Origin: Begonia masoniana | Taxonomy: Eukaryota > Streptophyta > Magnoliopsida > Cucurbitales > Begoniaceae | Assembly (NCBI GenBank): GCA_022432975.1 | Contig: CM039510.1 | Coordinates: forward strand, 9,206,414 to 9,270,413 | Length of the DNA: 64,000 bases | Reading direction: 5' to 3' | Shown here: one piece after another, positions 9,656-21,870 of the stretch | How positions within the stretch are numbered: the first letter of the stretch is position 1 | Layout: each line of letters begins with the position of its first letter | Position numbers and translations under genes: made by a program | Notes under the pieces: generated by a model | Seen by the model: only the letters and a program-made list of their open reading frames with translations | Database searches by the model: none | Told to the model about the DNA's origin: nothing

Positions 9656-11203
9656 AACCCCATCTATGATTTTTGATATGTCATTAGTCTTAGAGACAGA
9701 ATTTCAGAGGTTTAATCTAGAAGTAGTATCCAGTGTATCAGCTATACTCTCAGCCATTACCTTAAGGCCCACCATTCTTGAGAAAATAAAGGAAGCTCAG
9801 ACGAATGATGAAGAGTGTAACAAGTACAAGTTAAGCATGGATTCTACGGACAAATCAGATATTAACCATTCTGCCGATGGAATCCTTAAGTTTAGAAATA
9901 GGTGGTTTGTTCCTGCCATTAAGGAACTCCGTGATGAGATTCTTTCTGAAGCACACTCTTCCAAGTTCTCTGTTCACCTTGGGAGTACAAAGATATACAA
10001 GGATCTTAGACAACATTATTGGTGGCCAGGTATGAAACGAAGTGTGGCAGAACATGTGGAATCGTGCCTTGTTTGTTAACAGGTTAAAGCTAAGCATCAA
10101 AGACCCTCTAGAACATTGCAACCTTTACCAGTTCCTGAGTGGAAATGGGAACAAATAACGATGGACTTTGTTGTAGGACTGCCTAGAACAGCAAAAGGAC
10201 ATGATGCAATTTGGGTGATAGTTGACCGCCTAACCAAATCAGCTCACTTCCTACTGATAAAGGTGACTTACTCGATGGATCAGCTTGCTGAGTTGTATGT
10301 GCACGAAGTTGTTAGACTACATGGAGTTCCAAGTTCTATAGTTTCAGACCGAGACTCTAGATTTACATCTAAGTTTTGGAAGAGTTTGCACGAGGCTATG
10401 GGTACGCAGCTTAGTTTTAGCACAGCTTTTCACCTCAAACAGATGGACAGTCCGAGAGAACCATTCAAACATTAGAGGATATGCTTCCTGCATGCACATT
10501 AGATTTTCAAGGTTCCTGGAGTAAGTACCTACCCTTAGTAGAATTCTCTTACAATAACAGTTTTCAGGCAACAATAGGAATGGCACCTTATGAGGCATTG
10601 TATGGACGAAAATGCAGATCACCTTTGTACTGGGATGAAGTTGGTGAAACACAGTTGCTTGGTCCTAACATTGTGCAACAAACTGTTGAGAAGGTTGCCC
10701 TCATCCGACAGAGAATTTTTGCAGCTCAGAGCCGACAGACAAGCTATGCAGATTGCAGGCGTAGAGAATTGGAATTTGAGGTAGGTGATGAAGTTTTTCT
10801 CAAGGTGTCACCATTCAAAGGAGTTGTCAGATTTGGGAAGAGAGACAAGCTGAACCCCAGATTTATTGGACCGTTCACTATTCTGAAAAGAGTTGGGAGA
10901 GCAGCCTATCATTTGCAGTTACCGGCTTCTATGGAGGGAGTACATAGTATGTTCCATGTTTCTATGTTGAAGAAATGCATAAGGGATCCATATTAGATTG
11001 TGGAACAGCAGAACATCGAAATTCATCCTACTCTTACCTATGAGGAGAAACCAGTAAAGATCTTAGACTATGCAGTTAAAGTATTGCGCAACAAAGAGGT
11101 TCCTCTAGTGAAAGTCTTATGGCACAACCAGAACATAGAGGAGAAAACCTGGGAGCACCAGCAAGACATGATGGACCAATATCCAAAATTATTCAGGTAC
11201 TGA
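9656..11203 (+). pseudogene. Element A integrase with chromodomain, broken
   Basis: Integrase inserts the DNA copy into the chromosome. The zinc-binding HHCC part ends CLVC at 10077, followed by TAA. The catalytic core shows [10 protein letters not shown] and SDRDSRFTS (two catalytic Asp). A one-base loss near 10432 shifts frame before the Glu region. The C-terminal part ends with a chromodomain (VLWHNQNIEEKTWE) and the natural stop at 11201-11203. A TAG at 10994-10996 lies before the chromodomain. The chromodomain marks it as a chromovirus. Confidence 0.88.
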
Positions 11204-11218
11204 ATTTTAAAATTCTTT

Positions 11219-11232
11219 TAAGGAGGGTAGAT
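11219..11232 (+). other. Polypurine tract of element A
   Basis: TAAGGAGGGTAGAT directly precedes the 3' LTR and would prime plus-strand DNA synthesis. Element B has the same purine core. Confidence 0.85.
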
Positions 11233-12228
11233 TGTAACACCCGGTTTCTATTAACCGATTTACCTTTTTCCAATTATAGAGAATGTTGTAAAATTGAAAT
11301 TTTAGGTGAATTAGTGATTAGGTTAATAGGTGAATGAGTAAGGACAAAATGGTAAATTGAAATTTATTGTGGATAACGTATTTAAGGAAGGGTTTAATGA
11401 GGTTTAGCCGCCACTGTTCCTTCATTTTTCCTTCTCGGTATTCAGCTCAAGCTCAACAGAGCTCCAAACGATTTTCCCCCTCCGATCTCCATTTCCTCAA
11501 ACTAGGTAAGTTTTCCCTTCGTTTTCTCGAGATTTAGTGGCTAGATAGCAAATAGAGTGCAATGTGTGTATTTTTGAGAATGCTGTGAGTGAGTTGAGTT
11601 CGGGTTAGTGTTGAATCAGGAGTGTGCGATGATCCGAACTTCTAAACTAGCTCCTTAGGTTTGTGGATGGTGTAGGATGAGGATTAGTGAAGTTCTGAAT
11701 GGTATTTTGTTTATGACATTAGGTGAACAGGGCTTCCAGAGTAGTTGAAACTGAGCGACTTCCAGGAGACCAGGTAAGTGAAGTTTGCTTGTGCCTTCGG
11801 GCCTACATCACAAAACATTAGGATTATGTTTATTTGAAAGTGTCTGTGTATTATGCATCATGTTTTAAAAATATACGAAAATGAATTTGAATGCATGTTG
11901 GCATGGTAAGGAATGAACATATTGAAACAGCTATGTGAACAGATACACTGTTAAGGGAAATAATCCGCCCTTTAATGAGACAGTGGATGCTTATACTTTG
12001 GGAAAATTGATCCAATTCCCAATTTCACAGGGGAATTTGAACAGTTATGTGCATCATATTTACTGTTAAGGGAATTAATCCAACCCTTAATGAGTCAGTG
12101 GATACTTGTACTTTGGGAGAAGTGATCCAACTCCCAATTTCACAGGGGGATCTGAACAGAAACGAATGCAAATGCAACTGAGATGAGAAAGTAGAAATTT
12201 GCATGTTTAGGAATTATTATTCAGACTT
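11233..12228 (+). repeat. 3' LTR of element A, first piece
   Basis: It is nearly identical to 2509-3500 of the 5' LTR, including the GTAAGT donors, the micro-exon and the left arm of the closing stem (11802-11816). Hairpins lie between 11948 and 12144. The piece ends at ATTATTCAG, where a 13-bp array begins. The right arm of the stem now lies at 29538-29552, beyond the nested insertions. Confidence 0.93.
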
Positions 12229-12232
12229 AAAC

Positions 12233-12724
12233 ATTTGACTTAAACATTTGACTTAAACATTTGACTTAAACATTTGACTTAAACATTTGACTTAAACATT
12301 TGACTTAAACATTTGACTTAAACATTTGACTTAAACATTTGACTTAAACATTTGACTTAAACATTTGACTTAAACATTTGACTTAAACATTTGACTTAAA
12401 CATTTGACTTAAACATTTGACTTAAACATTTGACTTAAACATTTGACTTAAACATTTGACTTAAACATTTGACTTAAACATTTGACTTAAACATTTGACT
12501 TAAACATTTGACTTAAACATTTGACTTAAACATTTGACTTAAACATTTGACTTAAACATTTGACTTAAACATTTGACTTAAACATTTGACTTAAACATTT
12601 GACTTAAACATTTGACTTAAACATTTGACTTAAACATTTGACTTAAACATTTGACTTAAACATTTGACTTAAACATTTGACTTAAACATTTGACTTAAAC
12701 ATTTGACTTAAACATTTGACTTAA
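12233..12724. repeat. 13-bp tandem array, about 38 copies of ACTTAAACATTTG
   Basis: The units are perfect or nearly so. The same word occurs twice at 13049-13075, at the edge of LTR C1, which is the likely source of the unit. The array gives no meaningful reading frame. Confidence 0.97.
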
Positions 12725-13048
12725 ATATACGAAAATGAATTTGAATGCATGTTGGCATGGTAAGGAATGAACATATTGAACAGCTATGTGAACAGATACA
12801 CTGTTAAGGGAAATAATCCGCCCTTTAATGAGACAGTGGATGCTTATACTTGGGAAAATTGATCCAATTCCCAATTTCACAGGGGAATTTGAACAGTTAT
12901 GTGCATCATATTTACTGTTAAGGGAATTAATCCAACCCTTAATGAGTCAGTGGATACTTGTACTTTGGGAGAAGTGATCCAACTCCCAATTTCACAGGGG
13001 GATCTGAACAGAAACGAATGCAAATGCAACTGAGATGAGAAAGTAGAA
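12725..13048 (+). repeat. Second copy of A 3' LTR segment 11873-12195
   Basis: It starts at ATACGAAAATGAATTTG and ends at GTAGAAATTT, again carrying the hairpin row. The segment start is the same as that of the duplicated segment at 4998 in the 5' LTR, although the arrays next to the two copies differ in sequence. Confidence 0.9.
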
Positions 13049-14239
13049 ATTTGACTTAAACATTTGACTTAAACATTTTGAGCGTAAAACATTTTGACTT
13101 TTAAAACATTTAGAACTAGACTAAAACCATTAATAACTTAAAACAATTAACACTTAAAGTAAGATCAATTAAAACAAAACACTAATATAACCTATACTCA
13201 AGAAAACAAACTGCGTGGATCGCTCTAAAAATCGAGCATATCCTTACCTGTTTTAAAATAACCATACATTTCAAAATACCCAAACAGTTCTAGTATATTC
13301 TCCAAAATAAAGACTTCACATTTTAAACAATCTACTACCACTACATATACATCATTCTAAACAATCTACTACCACTACATATACATCAAAACTTGACTTT
13401 TCGTACATTTTCTATCAAAACCAATCGATCCACATACGTAACATTTTCATTCTCTTTCTTAATCAAAACGACACGTAAACATACCCAAAACAGACACGTC
13501 CACATACTAACCATAGACACCTACTAACCACGGTCGGAATCGCCCTAACAATATTGCCGGGTTGCCGCCATGGTCGTACTCCAACAACTGCATCCGTAAT
13601 CCTAGCATGCTCATGAAATCTCACCGTACCTGTTCTTCTGCACCTACATCACAGAACTCAAACTATAAGCCTAATGCTTAGCAAGTAGTGACTATATGAA
13701 TTTAAAACATTTTACTTAACATATGCAGTTTCTACAGTTTCATCGTACATAATCATTTCGTTTCGTTTCATCGTTCATATTCATTTCATTTTGTTTCATC
13801 ATACATATTCATTTCATTTCGTTTCATCATACATATTCATTTCATTTCCATCGTACATACATGTAATCCTCTACCAATGGAGGGCGGATTAGTTTCTCCA
13901 TCTCTAGACGTTCCACAACTTCATCTGAAGGGTGAACCACTTCCTTCAGACGTTCTATATTTTCTAGACGTTCCACAATTTACATCTGAAGGGTGAACCA
14001 CTTCCCTCAGACACTTTACATTTTCGTTTTACATCGTTGTCGTTTCTACGTTCAAATCGTGAAAACATATGCTAAAACATTTTCGTACTTTTTCTAAAAC
14101 ATGATGCATGAGAAAGCTAAACATACATAGAAACATGCAACCTAACCTAGCGTTCCGTGATGTAGGCCCGAAGGCAACACGCATGCAACACTACTTACCT
14201 GACGTCCTTAGTAATTCGTTTCTATCTGAAATCTTAACC
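13049..14239 (-). mobile_element. LTR C1 (minus), 3' portion
   Basis: In reverse complement this is the R/U5-like half of an LTR of the same family as C2: GGTAAGGATATGCTCGATTT at 13251-13232, then toward higher coordinates the GATGTAGGTG acceptor block near 13650, a TTAGCATTAGG-like block, and hairpins with GTGGTTCAC loops at 13924-13950 and 13985-14011. Its outer end is obscured by the 13-bp array. C1 is a solo or truncated LTR, since no internal region is seen. It continues at 17741 and 29307. Confidence 0.8.
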
Positions 14240-15344
14240 GTGGATGTAACACCCGAGTTTTTCGGGTTTTCGCTCCAAGGCTATTTTCGTAAATAAGTAA
14301 ATTAGGTCCGTTTTGCGAGCGGATCGTTTTATTAGGACCCTAGAAATTTACGGGAATTTGTAGAAGAATAAGTAAAAGTTTAGAAACCCAAATCGAGAAG
14401 AGTAATACTAGAGTTCCCGTTTTAACCTTTTAATGTATCAATTTGTAAAAATAGCAAAGTAAGTCCGTTTTGGAAACGGTGAGTTTTGTTAGAACTCTAA
14501 GATTAAATTGGAATTTGTGGAGATATACAGGATTTAACAGGATTACGGAGAGCGTATTCATCGTTCATATCATTTATGTTTCATCATACATATTCATTTC
14601 ATTTCGTTGCATCATACATATTCATTTCATTTCCATCGTACATACATGTAATCCTCAACAATGGAGGGCGGATTAGTTTCTCCATCTCTAGACGTTCCAC
14701 AACTTCATCTGAAGGTGTGAACCACTTCCTTCAGCAGTTCATATTTTCTAGACGTTCCACAATTTACATCTGAAGGTGTGAACCACTTCCCTCAGACACT
14801 TTACATTTTCGTTTTACATCGTGTCGTTTCTACGTTCAAATCGTGAAAACATATGCTAAAACATTTTCGTACTTTTTCTAAAACATGATGCATGAGAAAG
14901 CTAAACATACATAGAAACATGCAACATAACCTAGCGTTCCGTGATGTAGGCCCGAAGGCAACACGCATGCAACACTACTTACCTGACGTCTTTAGTAATT
15001 CGTTTCTATCTGAAATCTTAACCGTGGATGTAACACCCGAGTTTTTCGGGTTTTCGCTCCAAGGCTATTTTCGTAAATAAGTAAATTAGGTCCGTTTTGC
15101 GAGCGGATCGTTTTATTAGGACCCTAGAAATTTACGGGAATTTGTAGAAGAATAAGTAAAAGTTTAGAAACCCAAATCGAGAAGAGTAATACTAGAGTTC
15201 CCGTTTTAACCTTTTAATGTATCAATTTGTAAAAATAGCAAAGTAAGTCCGTTTTGGAAACGGTGAGTTTTGTTAGAACTCTAAGATTAAATTGGAATTT
15301 GTGGAGATATACAGGATTTAACAGGATTACGGAAGAGCGAAACG
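13776..15344. repeat. 784-bp tandem duplication spanning the C1/C2 junction
   Basis: About 13776-14558 is repeated at about 14560-15344 with an offset of 784 bp. The unit includes the end of LTR C1, the GTGGA target site and the first 315 bp of LTR C2 (both copies begin TGTAACACCCGAG, at 14245 and 15029). The duplication therefore happened after C2 inserted. The copies differ by only a few bases. Confidence 0.88.
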
Positions 15345-17740
15345 GTATTTTAATAGGAATTAGGATTATTATATTATTATTATTATAATAATTATTATTA
15401 ATAATAATTATTAAAAACAACAGAATGGTTGAAAACCATTCTGTCGTTTTTACGCTCGAGCTCGAGCCCGAGCTACGCAAGCGAAGAACAGCGGCGACTC
15501 CTCCGACGAACGCCGACGTCCAACCTCGACGTTTTCCGGCCAGACATCGTCGGCGACTCCCGGGCCGCCATTTCTGACCGTTTTCGCGTATCAAACCCGA
15601 CCGGTATGCTCGTTTTCCTCCTCTGTTTCGGTTCGGTTTTGGGTTGTGCGTGACGAGCTCGATTGAGCTCCGATCTCCGGCCGTTTTAGGTCACTTCCGG
15701 CGTGGGTTTGCCAACCCTGGGGCCGGCTATTGTTGCTCGGCCGTGGAGTGCTCGAATTGAGCATAAAACAGTGAATGCCCGATTTGGGCAACTCGGGTTT
15801 TGCTTATTGGAACTTCGATTTTAGGTTAGTTTATGTTAATTGGATGTTAGGAGGATAGATTGGTGAAGAAATTGATGGAATTTGATGAAAAATCGAAAAA
15901 GGGGAATTTTCCGAAAAAGGGCAGTTTCGGGTTTTTGATAAATTGACCTAGCTCTGGTCATTTGTTTTCAAATTCCTTTTGGCAGATTAAAATAGGTTAT
16001 TAGAGGAGTACGTGGCCGCTAGAATCGTTCGATTCCGATAACCGACGCGAAAGTTACGCGCGTTCGAAGTTTTAGGTCGGTTTTTACCGAACCCAAATTA
16101 GTGGCCCATTTAATTAGGTTTTAGTTGGATTTGGCTAGAGACTTAGTTTAAGTTTAGAGTTCGCTTAATTAAGATCGATTTTAATGCCTCTATTTATGAA
16201 ATGCTTTAGGTGGAGACGACTTTTGGACGGTGCTCGGCTAGCTACGGACGCCAGGTAAGTGGATGTTAGGCTTCCGGCCCTTAAGGCCCTACATCGTGTC
16301 AACGTTAGGTTTTTCTGTTTTGATGATGATTTTCTGACTGTGGGTTTAATGTGTCGGGTAGCCCAGGTTATTAGTTAATAGTTGTTTGTTAGGTTTTTAG
16401 TGATTAAAGCATGTCTAAGTATGTTATGCACTGTTTGATGATATGTCTTGATGATATGTTATATGTAAAGTCCTCATGCATCATGTTTTAGAAAAAGTAC
16501 GAAAATGTTTTAGCATATGATTTCATGATTTAAACGTAGAAACGACAACGATGTAAAACGAAAATGTCTGAGGGAAGTGGTTCACCCCTCAGATGTAGAT
16601 TGTGGAACGTCCAGAAAATGTATGATATCTGAAGGAAGTGGTTCACCCTTCAGGTAAAGATTTATATGTGGAACGTCTAGAGATGGAGAAACTAATCCGC
16701 CCTCCATTGGTAGAGGATTACATGTATGTACGATAGAAACGAAATGAACGATGTATGATTCTCACGTGTATGTTTCTCACGGGACTAAACGAAATGAATA
16801 TGAACGATGAAACGAAACGAAACGAAACGAAATGAATATGAACGATGAAACGAAACGAAACGAAATGAATATGAACGATGAAACGAAACGAAACGATTAT
16901 GTACGATGAAACTGTAGAAACTGCATATGTTAGGTAAAATGTTTTAAATTCATATAGTGCATCCCCTTACTAAGCATTAGGCTTACTGTTTATGTTGCAT
17001 GATGTAGGTGACAGGTGAGAGTTTCCCTTGATGACAAAGAACAGGTGGTCGACGGATGGTGCTCGTGGCGGCGGAGCATGTTTTGGCATGGTTCAGTGAC
17101 ATGGGTGTGCGCCGGGTTGTTTTGTGGTAATTGAATGTGAGTTAGAAGGTTACCAGTTGTTTGGAAGATTTTAGGGTGTACATTGAAGTTTGACATTTTT
17201 ATGGTTTTATAGTGGATATTGGTTTGGAGTTAAGTGTTAATTTGAATGAATTGATTAATGAATTTGTTTTAAGAGAAGTTTAGGGGTTTAAATGTTTATA
17301 TTCACGTTTGATTGGGGATTTGATTGGATTATCTTTGGAGGAGTTTAGGTGTCTTTATTTTAGAAATATACTGGAACTGCTTGGGTTATTCTTAACAGGT
17401 AAGGATAAGCTCGATTTTTAGAGCGATCCATGCAGTTCGTTTTCGTAAAATTTGGAAGAGTTTAGATTAAGTTAGAGTTGTGTTTATTAATGAAAGGAGT
17501 GGTTGTGTTTTGGGTGTGAGAATGAATTTATTGCTGAATGAAGGAAGAATAGGGAGCAGAAGAAAAATTTACGCGGTTACGAGAGTTTAAAGTTAAGGTT
17601 ACGTTATAGTTAGTTTGTTTAAGGGTTTTGGGAAATGTTTAAAGTAAAAATGAAAAAGTTTAAGTGAAAATACGAGGGCTTAGGTAATGATTATGTCATG
17701 GCAAGTCCGTGGCGGCCCTGATCGGGTTGGGGTCGTCACA
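15029..17740 (+). mobile_element. C2: solo LTR of a Ty3/gypsy family (2712 bp)
   Basis: Ends are TGTAACACCCGAG and GGGTCGTCACA, flanked by the duplication GTGGA (15024-15028 and 17741-17745). No internal region is present, so recombination between two LTRs probably removed it. It carries a micro-exon-like block ending GCCAG|GTAAGT at 16253, the CCTACATC arm at 16288-16295 and the GATGTAGG arm at 17001-17008. Hairpins CTGAGGG/CCCTCAG and CTGAAGG/CCTTCAG with 11-nt loops AAGTGGTTCAC lie at about 16567 and 16630. A GAAACGAAACGAAACG-type repeat lies at 16800-16905. Confidence 0.93.
15421..15443. repeat. Perfect 10-bp hairpin after a TTA/ATT microsatellite
   Basis: CAGAATGGTT and AACCATTCTG are separated by three bases. 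It follows an ATT/TTA-rich tract at 15363-15417 inside LTR C2. Confidence 0.85.
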
Positions 17741-18795
17741 GTGGAACCTGGAAAAACCAAATATCAAAACATTGCATTAGAACTCGCTCGGCATAACTAA
17801 ACTCTCATTTTCGTGAAAACATCTTAAACTACTATTTCTAGCCTAATCTTACTAAAATCTAACTAAATGGGCTACTATTTTGGGTTCGGTAAAAACCGAC
17901 CCGAAACTCAAACGTGCATAACTTTTGCGTCGGTGGTCGGAATCGAACGATTCCAGTGGCCACGTACTCCTCTAATAACCTATTTTAATCTGTCAAAAGG
18001 AATTTTAAAACAAATAAACGGAACTAGGTCAAAAAGGGCAAAACCCGAACTGCCCCTTTTTCCCAAAATTTCTCTTTTTCGATTTTTCATCAAAACTCTC
18101 TCAATTCCTCACTAATCTATCCTCCTAACATCCAATTAACATAATCTAATAAGAAAACCCAGAATTCCACACGAAAACCCGAGCTCCAAAAACCTAGCCC
18201 TCGGTTTTTCCCCAAATCCGAGCTCCCCATTGCTCGGCAATCCATGCCAGCACCGAGCTCGGTTATTTGACACCGAGAGCAACCAGAAACAGCCGGCAAT
18301 CGGAGCCCAATTGAGCTCAGCGACCCACGGCCACAACCAAGCAAGAAACATGGGAGAAACTCAACCTGTTTTTGGTCGGGTCTGGCATGGAGAAAGCTGA
18401 ACCGAGCTCTGGCTTCAGCTCGCCGGAGTTCGCTCATCTGAACGGTGGTCGGAGCTGTGGTCGCCGTCGGAGGGTCGCGCGTCTCCCTTCTCTCTCGGCA
18501 TCGGGCTCGCTTTGGCGTCGGGGAGGAATGGCTTCATCGTGAAGCCATTCAATTTTTGTATAAAAATTATAAATAAAATTATAATTTTTACTTACCAAAT
18601 TACTTAAATGCCCCTCCATCAATTTTATGCTTAATTCTTCAATTAGTCCATCCATTCGGTTTCTCTGCAATTTCCTTATTTCTCCAAATATTCCAATTTA
18701 ATCTTAGAGTTCTAACTAAACTCACCGTTCACAAAACGGACTTATTTTGCTATTTTTACAAATTAACATACTAAAAGGGTAAAACGGGAACTCTA
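17741..18795 (-). mobile_element. LTR C1 (minus), middle portion
   Basis: Reading resumes in reverse complement after the C2 target duplication. Shared blocks with C2 include the segments aligned with 15300-16090 (for example the GGTAGTAC-free AATAACCTATTTTAATCTG region at about 17975). The piece ends at the CTCTA target site of element D (18791-18795) and continues at 29307. Confidence 0.8.
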
Positions 18796-20229
18796 TGTTG
18801 ACTTAAATAATGTTTAAGTCTTAATTTGTTTTTGATGATGAATTTGTCTGCTTAATATTGTAATTTGATTATGTCTATTAATTGAATTTAATGAAATGCA
18901 TTGGAGTTAGATTTGTTGGAGATACCCTTAAAAAGGGTATTTTAGTTTTTAATGCATATGATTAAGTGTACAGGGCTGAAATGTGTTAAGCAAAAGAATC
19001 AGTCCACCGGTCACAAAACGACAAGAACGGAGTCGTTTAAAAGGGTCAGTCCACCGGTCACTAAACGACAAGGCGGATGACTAAATGGAATTAGTCCACC
19101 GCTCACTAAAAGACAAGGCGGATGAGCTAAAAGAAAATACCCCACCGCTCGCTAAACGACAAAGGCGGATGTTCGAAAAGAATCAGTCCACCGCTCGCTA
19201 AACGACAAAGGCGGATGTTCGAAAAGAATCAGTCCACCGCTCGCTAGACGACAAAGGCGGATGAGTAAACCAAAATGCTCTTCCGGCCACAAAACGACAA
19301 AGGCGGAAGACTTCAACAAAATGCTCTTCCGGCCACAAAACGACAAAGGCGGAAGACTTCAACAAAATGCTCTTCCAGCCTCAAAAATTACTCTTCCGGT
19401 CACTAAACGACAGAGGTGGAAGACAACTACAAATCAATCATCCGACGCCGGTTCAAGCGTTTTAAGCTTCATCATCCGACGCCGGTTCAAGGGTTTAAAG
19501 CTTCATCTTCTGTTGGCGGTTCAAGACTATAAGTCAGCTTTGTCTTCCGCCAGAATTCAAATTAGCCGCGAAGCTACAGTGACGTCGTTTTCAGCCATAA
19601 CTCCAGAACATTAATGGCGACGACGATTTGCAACTACAAACGGCAACGGCTACCTGATCTTGTACGGAAGCTGCTCCAACGGTAACTAAACTTCTATTAT
19701 TGGATAAGGAGCATTGAAGCCAAGCCTTAATGAAGACAGAGTATATAAGCTGAGCTTAGAGCACGAAGTCCCAACTTTTGCCAATTTGAATTCTGAGCCC
19801 TAGCTGCGAAAGTTTGAACTCTCTGTATTTCTCTCTACATCTCTCAATCCTAACTTGAGATTCATCTTGTGAGATTGTAGTGTGAGCTTAATATTTTACA
19901 AACTCAAATCTGATTAAGGCAGTGGATTGACGCCCGTAAAGTTCAATCCAGGATTGTGTAAGGTTGTGGATCGACACCCGAAAGCTCGATCAAGTTTTCT
20001 CGTTGAGGAGAAGTAAGGAATCTTCAAGGGGGTGCCTTGGAGCGTGGACGTAGGCAGTTTGGCCGAACCACGTAAAAATACTGGTGTCAAATTTCTCTCT
20101 CTCTCTCTTTACATTATATTGATTACTTGTGTTAAATCTAAGTTTAATCAAGAGAGAAATTGGTTAGATCAGAAATTAAAATTAAAAAGAGTCTAATTCA
20201 CCCCCCTCTTAGACAATACCGATCCTACA
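18796..20229 (+). repeat. 5' LTR of element D
   Basis: It begins TGTTGACTTAAATAATG and ends ACCGATCCTACA. A tandem region (about 19000-19420) lies in the upper half. TATATAAGC at about 19743 is a good TATA box and places U3 to its left. The lower part is C/T-rich and ends in CACCCCCCTCTTAGAC. Confidence 0.95.
18999..19425. repeat. 46-bp-period tandem repeats with CACNAAACGACAAAGGCGGA core
   Basis: About nine units in two sub-types carry CCGCTCGCTAAACGACAAAGG or CTTCCGGCCACAAAACGACA. CGG/CCG words at both ends of each unit make it weakly palindromic. The first unit contains an 18-nt word (19007-19024) found exactly, in the reverse direction, in gypsy LTR A. The same array is in the 3' LTR at about 28075-28500. 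Confidence 0.9.
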
Positions 20230-20231
20230 AT

Positions 20232-20243
20232 TGGTATCAGAGC
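20232..20243 (+). other. Primer-binding site of element D
   Basis: TGGTATCAGAGC, followed by GAGG, lies two bases after the LTR end and is complementary to initiator-Met tRNA. Confidence 0.93.
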
Positions 20244-20295
20244 GAGGTTGAATATTGTCTAAGTAGTTTATCTAGTAAATACTGTGATATCTAAA

Positions 20296-21870
20296 ATGGC
20301 ATTCAACACACACTCCACACAAATGGAAGGTCAGTCTACCACCAGACCTCCATTCTTCGATGGTAATGATTATGTGTATTGGAAATCTAGAATGAGAATT
20401 TATATTCAGGCTATGGACTATGACATATGGAACAATATAGAAAATGGTCCATACATAGCCTTTAAAACAGAAAATGGTATTAGGATTCCCAAAGCTTCAC
20501 ATGAACTAAATGATACAGATAAGAAGAACCTGAGCCTGAATGCCAAGGCAATAAACACCTTGTACTGTGCTTTAAATAGAGACGAATTCAATAGAGTACA
20601 AGGATGTGAGAGTGCCCAAGAGATCTGGCATCTATTAGAAGTCACACACGAGGGCACAAACCAGGTGAAAGAGAGTAAATTGAGCATGTTAGTTCATGAA
20701 TATGAACTGTTTTCCATGGAAAAAGGAGAAACCATTAGTTCTATGTTTACTCGATTTACTAACATCACTAATGGTCTTAAAGCTCTTGGTAAGCTTTACT
20801 CAGGTGAAGAACAGGTAAGGAAACTTCTGAGATGCCTACCTAGAGCATGGCAACCTAAAGTGACTGCCATTCAGGAAGTAAAAGATCTCAAATCCTTAAA
20901 GCTGGAAGAGCTCATTGGATCTCTCATGACACATGAGATCACAATGAGGGCAAATGACAAGGAGGATCTCAAGGAAAAGGAGATCTCCAAGAGAAAGGAC
21001 ATAGCCCTCAAGGCCTCTTCGAGCAAACCTGATGAATCTGAAGAAGAAGAAGAAGATGAGGACATTGCCCTTATAACCAGGAGATTCAGCAAGTTCCTGC
21101 AACGGAAAAGGATGCAGGGAAAAAGATTTCCAAAGGGTGAGAAGTCTCAAAAGGACAAAGAGATCACATGCTTTGGATGTGGAAAGCCTGGTCATATGAA
21201 GGCAGACTGTCCACTAGCAAAGAAGTATCCCAAGAAGTTTAAGAAAAAGGCTATGAAGGCTACTTGGGATGATAGTGAAGAAGATACCTCTTCATCAGAA
21301 GATGAGGAAGTAGCAAACCTGTGCTTCATGGCGCATGAAGAAAAGGTTAGTACTTCTTCTTCAAGTATATTAAGTGACAGTGACAGTGATAATGAAGAAG
21401 GTGATCTGATTGATGCTTTTAACGATTTAGTTAAACAATTTAGCTTGCTAAAAGTCAAATATAATTTGCTGAAAAAGGAAAATGCAAGCTTAATTGAAAA
21501 GCATGCTAATGAAGTGAACTTGCTTGAAAAGGAGATCACTGAACTAAACAGGAAAAATGAATCTTTGAATAATGTTGTTCAGAAATTTACCTACAGTAGT
21601 AAACAACTGAACATGCTGATTAGTGATCAAAGAATGACTTTTGATAGAGCAGGCATTGGATACAATGGAAGTAGTAAAAAGAAAGTTTACAAAAATTTCT
21701 TTGTTAAATCTACTATTTGTCATGCATGTAATGAAGTAGGACATAAATCCTTTGAGTGTCCACTTAAATCAAACAATATGAAATATAACAGTAAAGTACA
21801 ATGGGTTCCCAAGGGAACCAGACCTAACACTAGGACCCAAAAGATTTGGGTACCTAAGAAGACAAATTGA
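20296..21870 (+). CDS. Element D Gag polyprotein
   Basis: This 524-residue frame would form the particle and bind element RNA in the cytoplasm. I chose ATG at 20296; an upstream in-frame GTG is less likely. The N-terminal part has the copia Gag pattern ([19 protein letters not shown]). A basic/acidic middle part (EEEEEDED) is followed by a CCHC knuckle [14 protein letters not shown] (near 21170), a second acidic-serine region, a likely coiled coil (21420-21590), and an unusual second knuckle [14 protein letters not shown] (near 21718) close to the C terminus. It ends in TGA at 21868-21870, 13 bases into the pol frame. No break is visible. Confidence 0.93.
   Translation: MAFNTHSTQMEGQSTTRPPFFDGNDYVYWKSRMRIYIQAMDYDIWNNIENGPYIAFKTENGIRIPKASHELNDTDKKNLSLNAKAINTLYCALNRDEFNRVQGCESAQEIWHLLEVTHEGTNQVKESKLSMLVHEYELFSMEKGETISSMFTRFTNITNGLKALGKLYSGEEQVRKLLRCLPRAWQPKVTAIQEVKDLKSLKLEELIGSLMTHEITMRANDKEDLKEKEISKRKDIALKASSSKPDESEEEEEDEDIALITRRFSKFLQRKRMQGKRFPKGEKSQKDKEITCFGCGKPGHMKADCPLAKKYPKKFKKKAMKATWDDSEEDTSSSEDEEVANLCFMAHEEKVSTSSSSILSDSDSDNEEGDLIDAFNDLVKQFSLLKVKYNLLKKENASLIEKHANEVNLLEKEITELNRKNESLNNVVQKFTYSSKQLNMLISDQRMTFDRAGIGYNGSSKKKVYKNFFVKSTICHACNEVGHKSFECPLKSNNMKYNSKVQWVPKGTRPNTRTQKIWVPKKTN

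Noticed and set aside
18117..18670. Minus-strand frames of 78-106 residues in LTR C1
   Set aside because: They read through LTR leader sequence with no recognisable domain, and are not kept in the related LTR C2.
19261..19614. 117-residue frame present in both LTRs of D
   Set aside because: It lies in the repeat array of the LTR and is duplicated only because the LTR is. There are no domain features, although the frame is unbroken.
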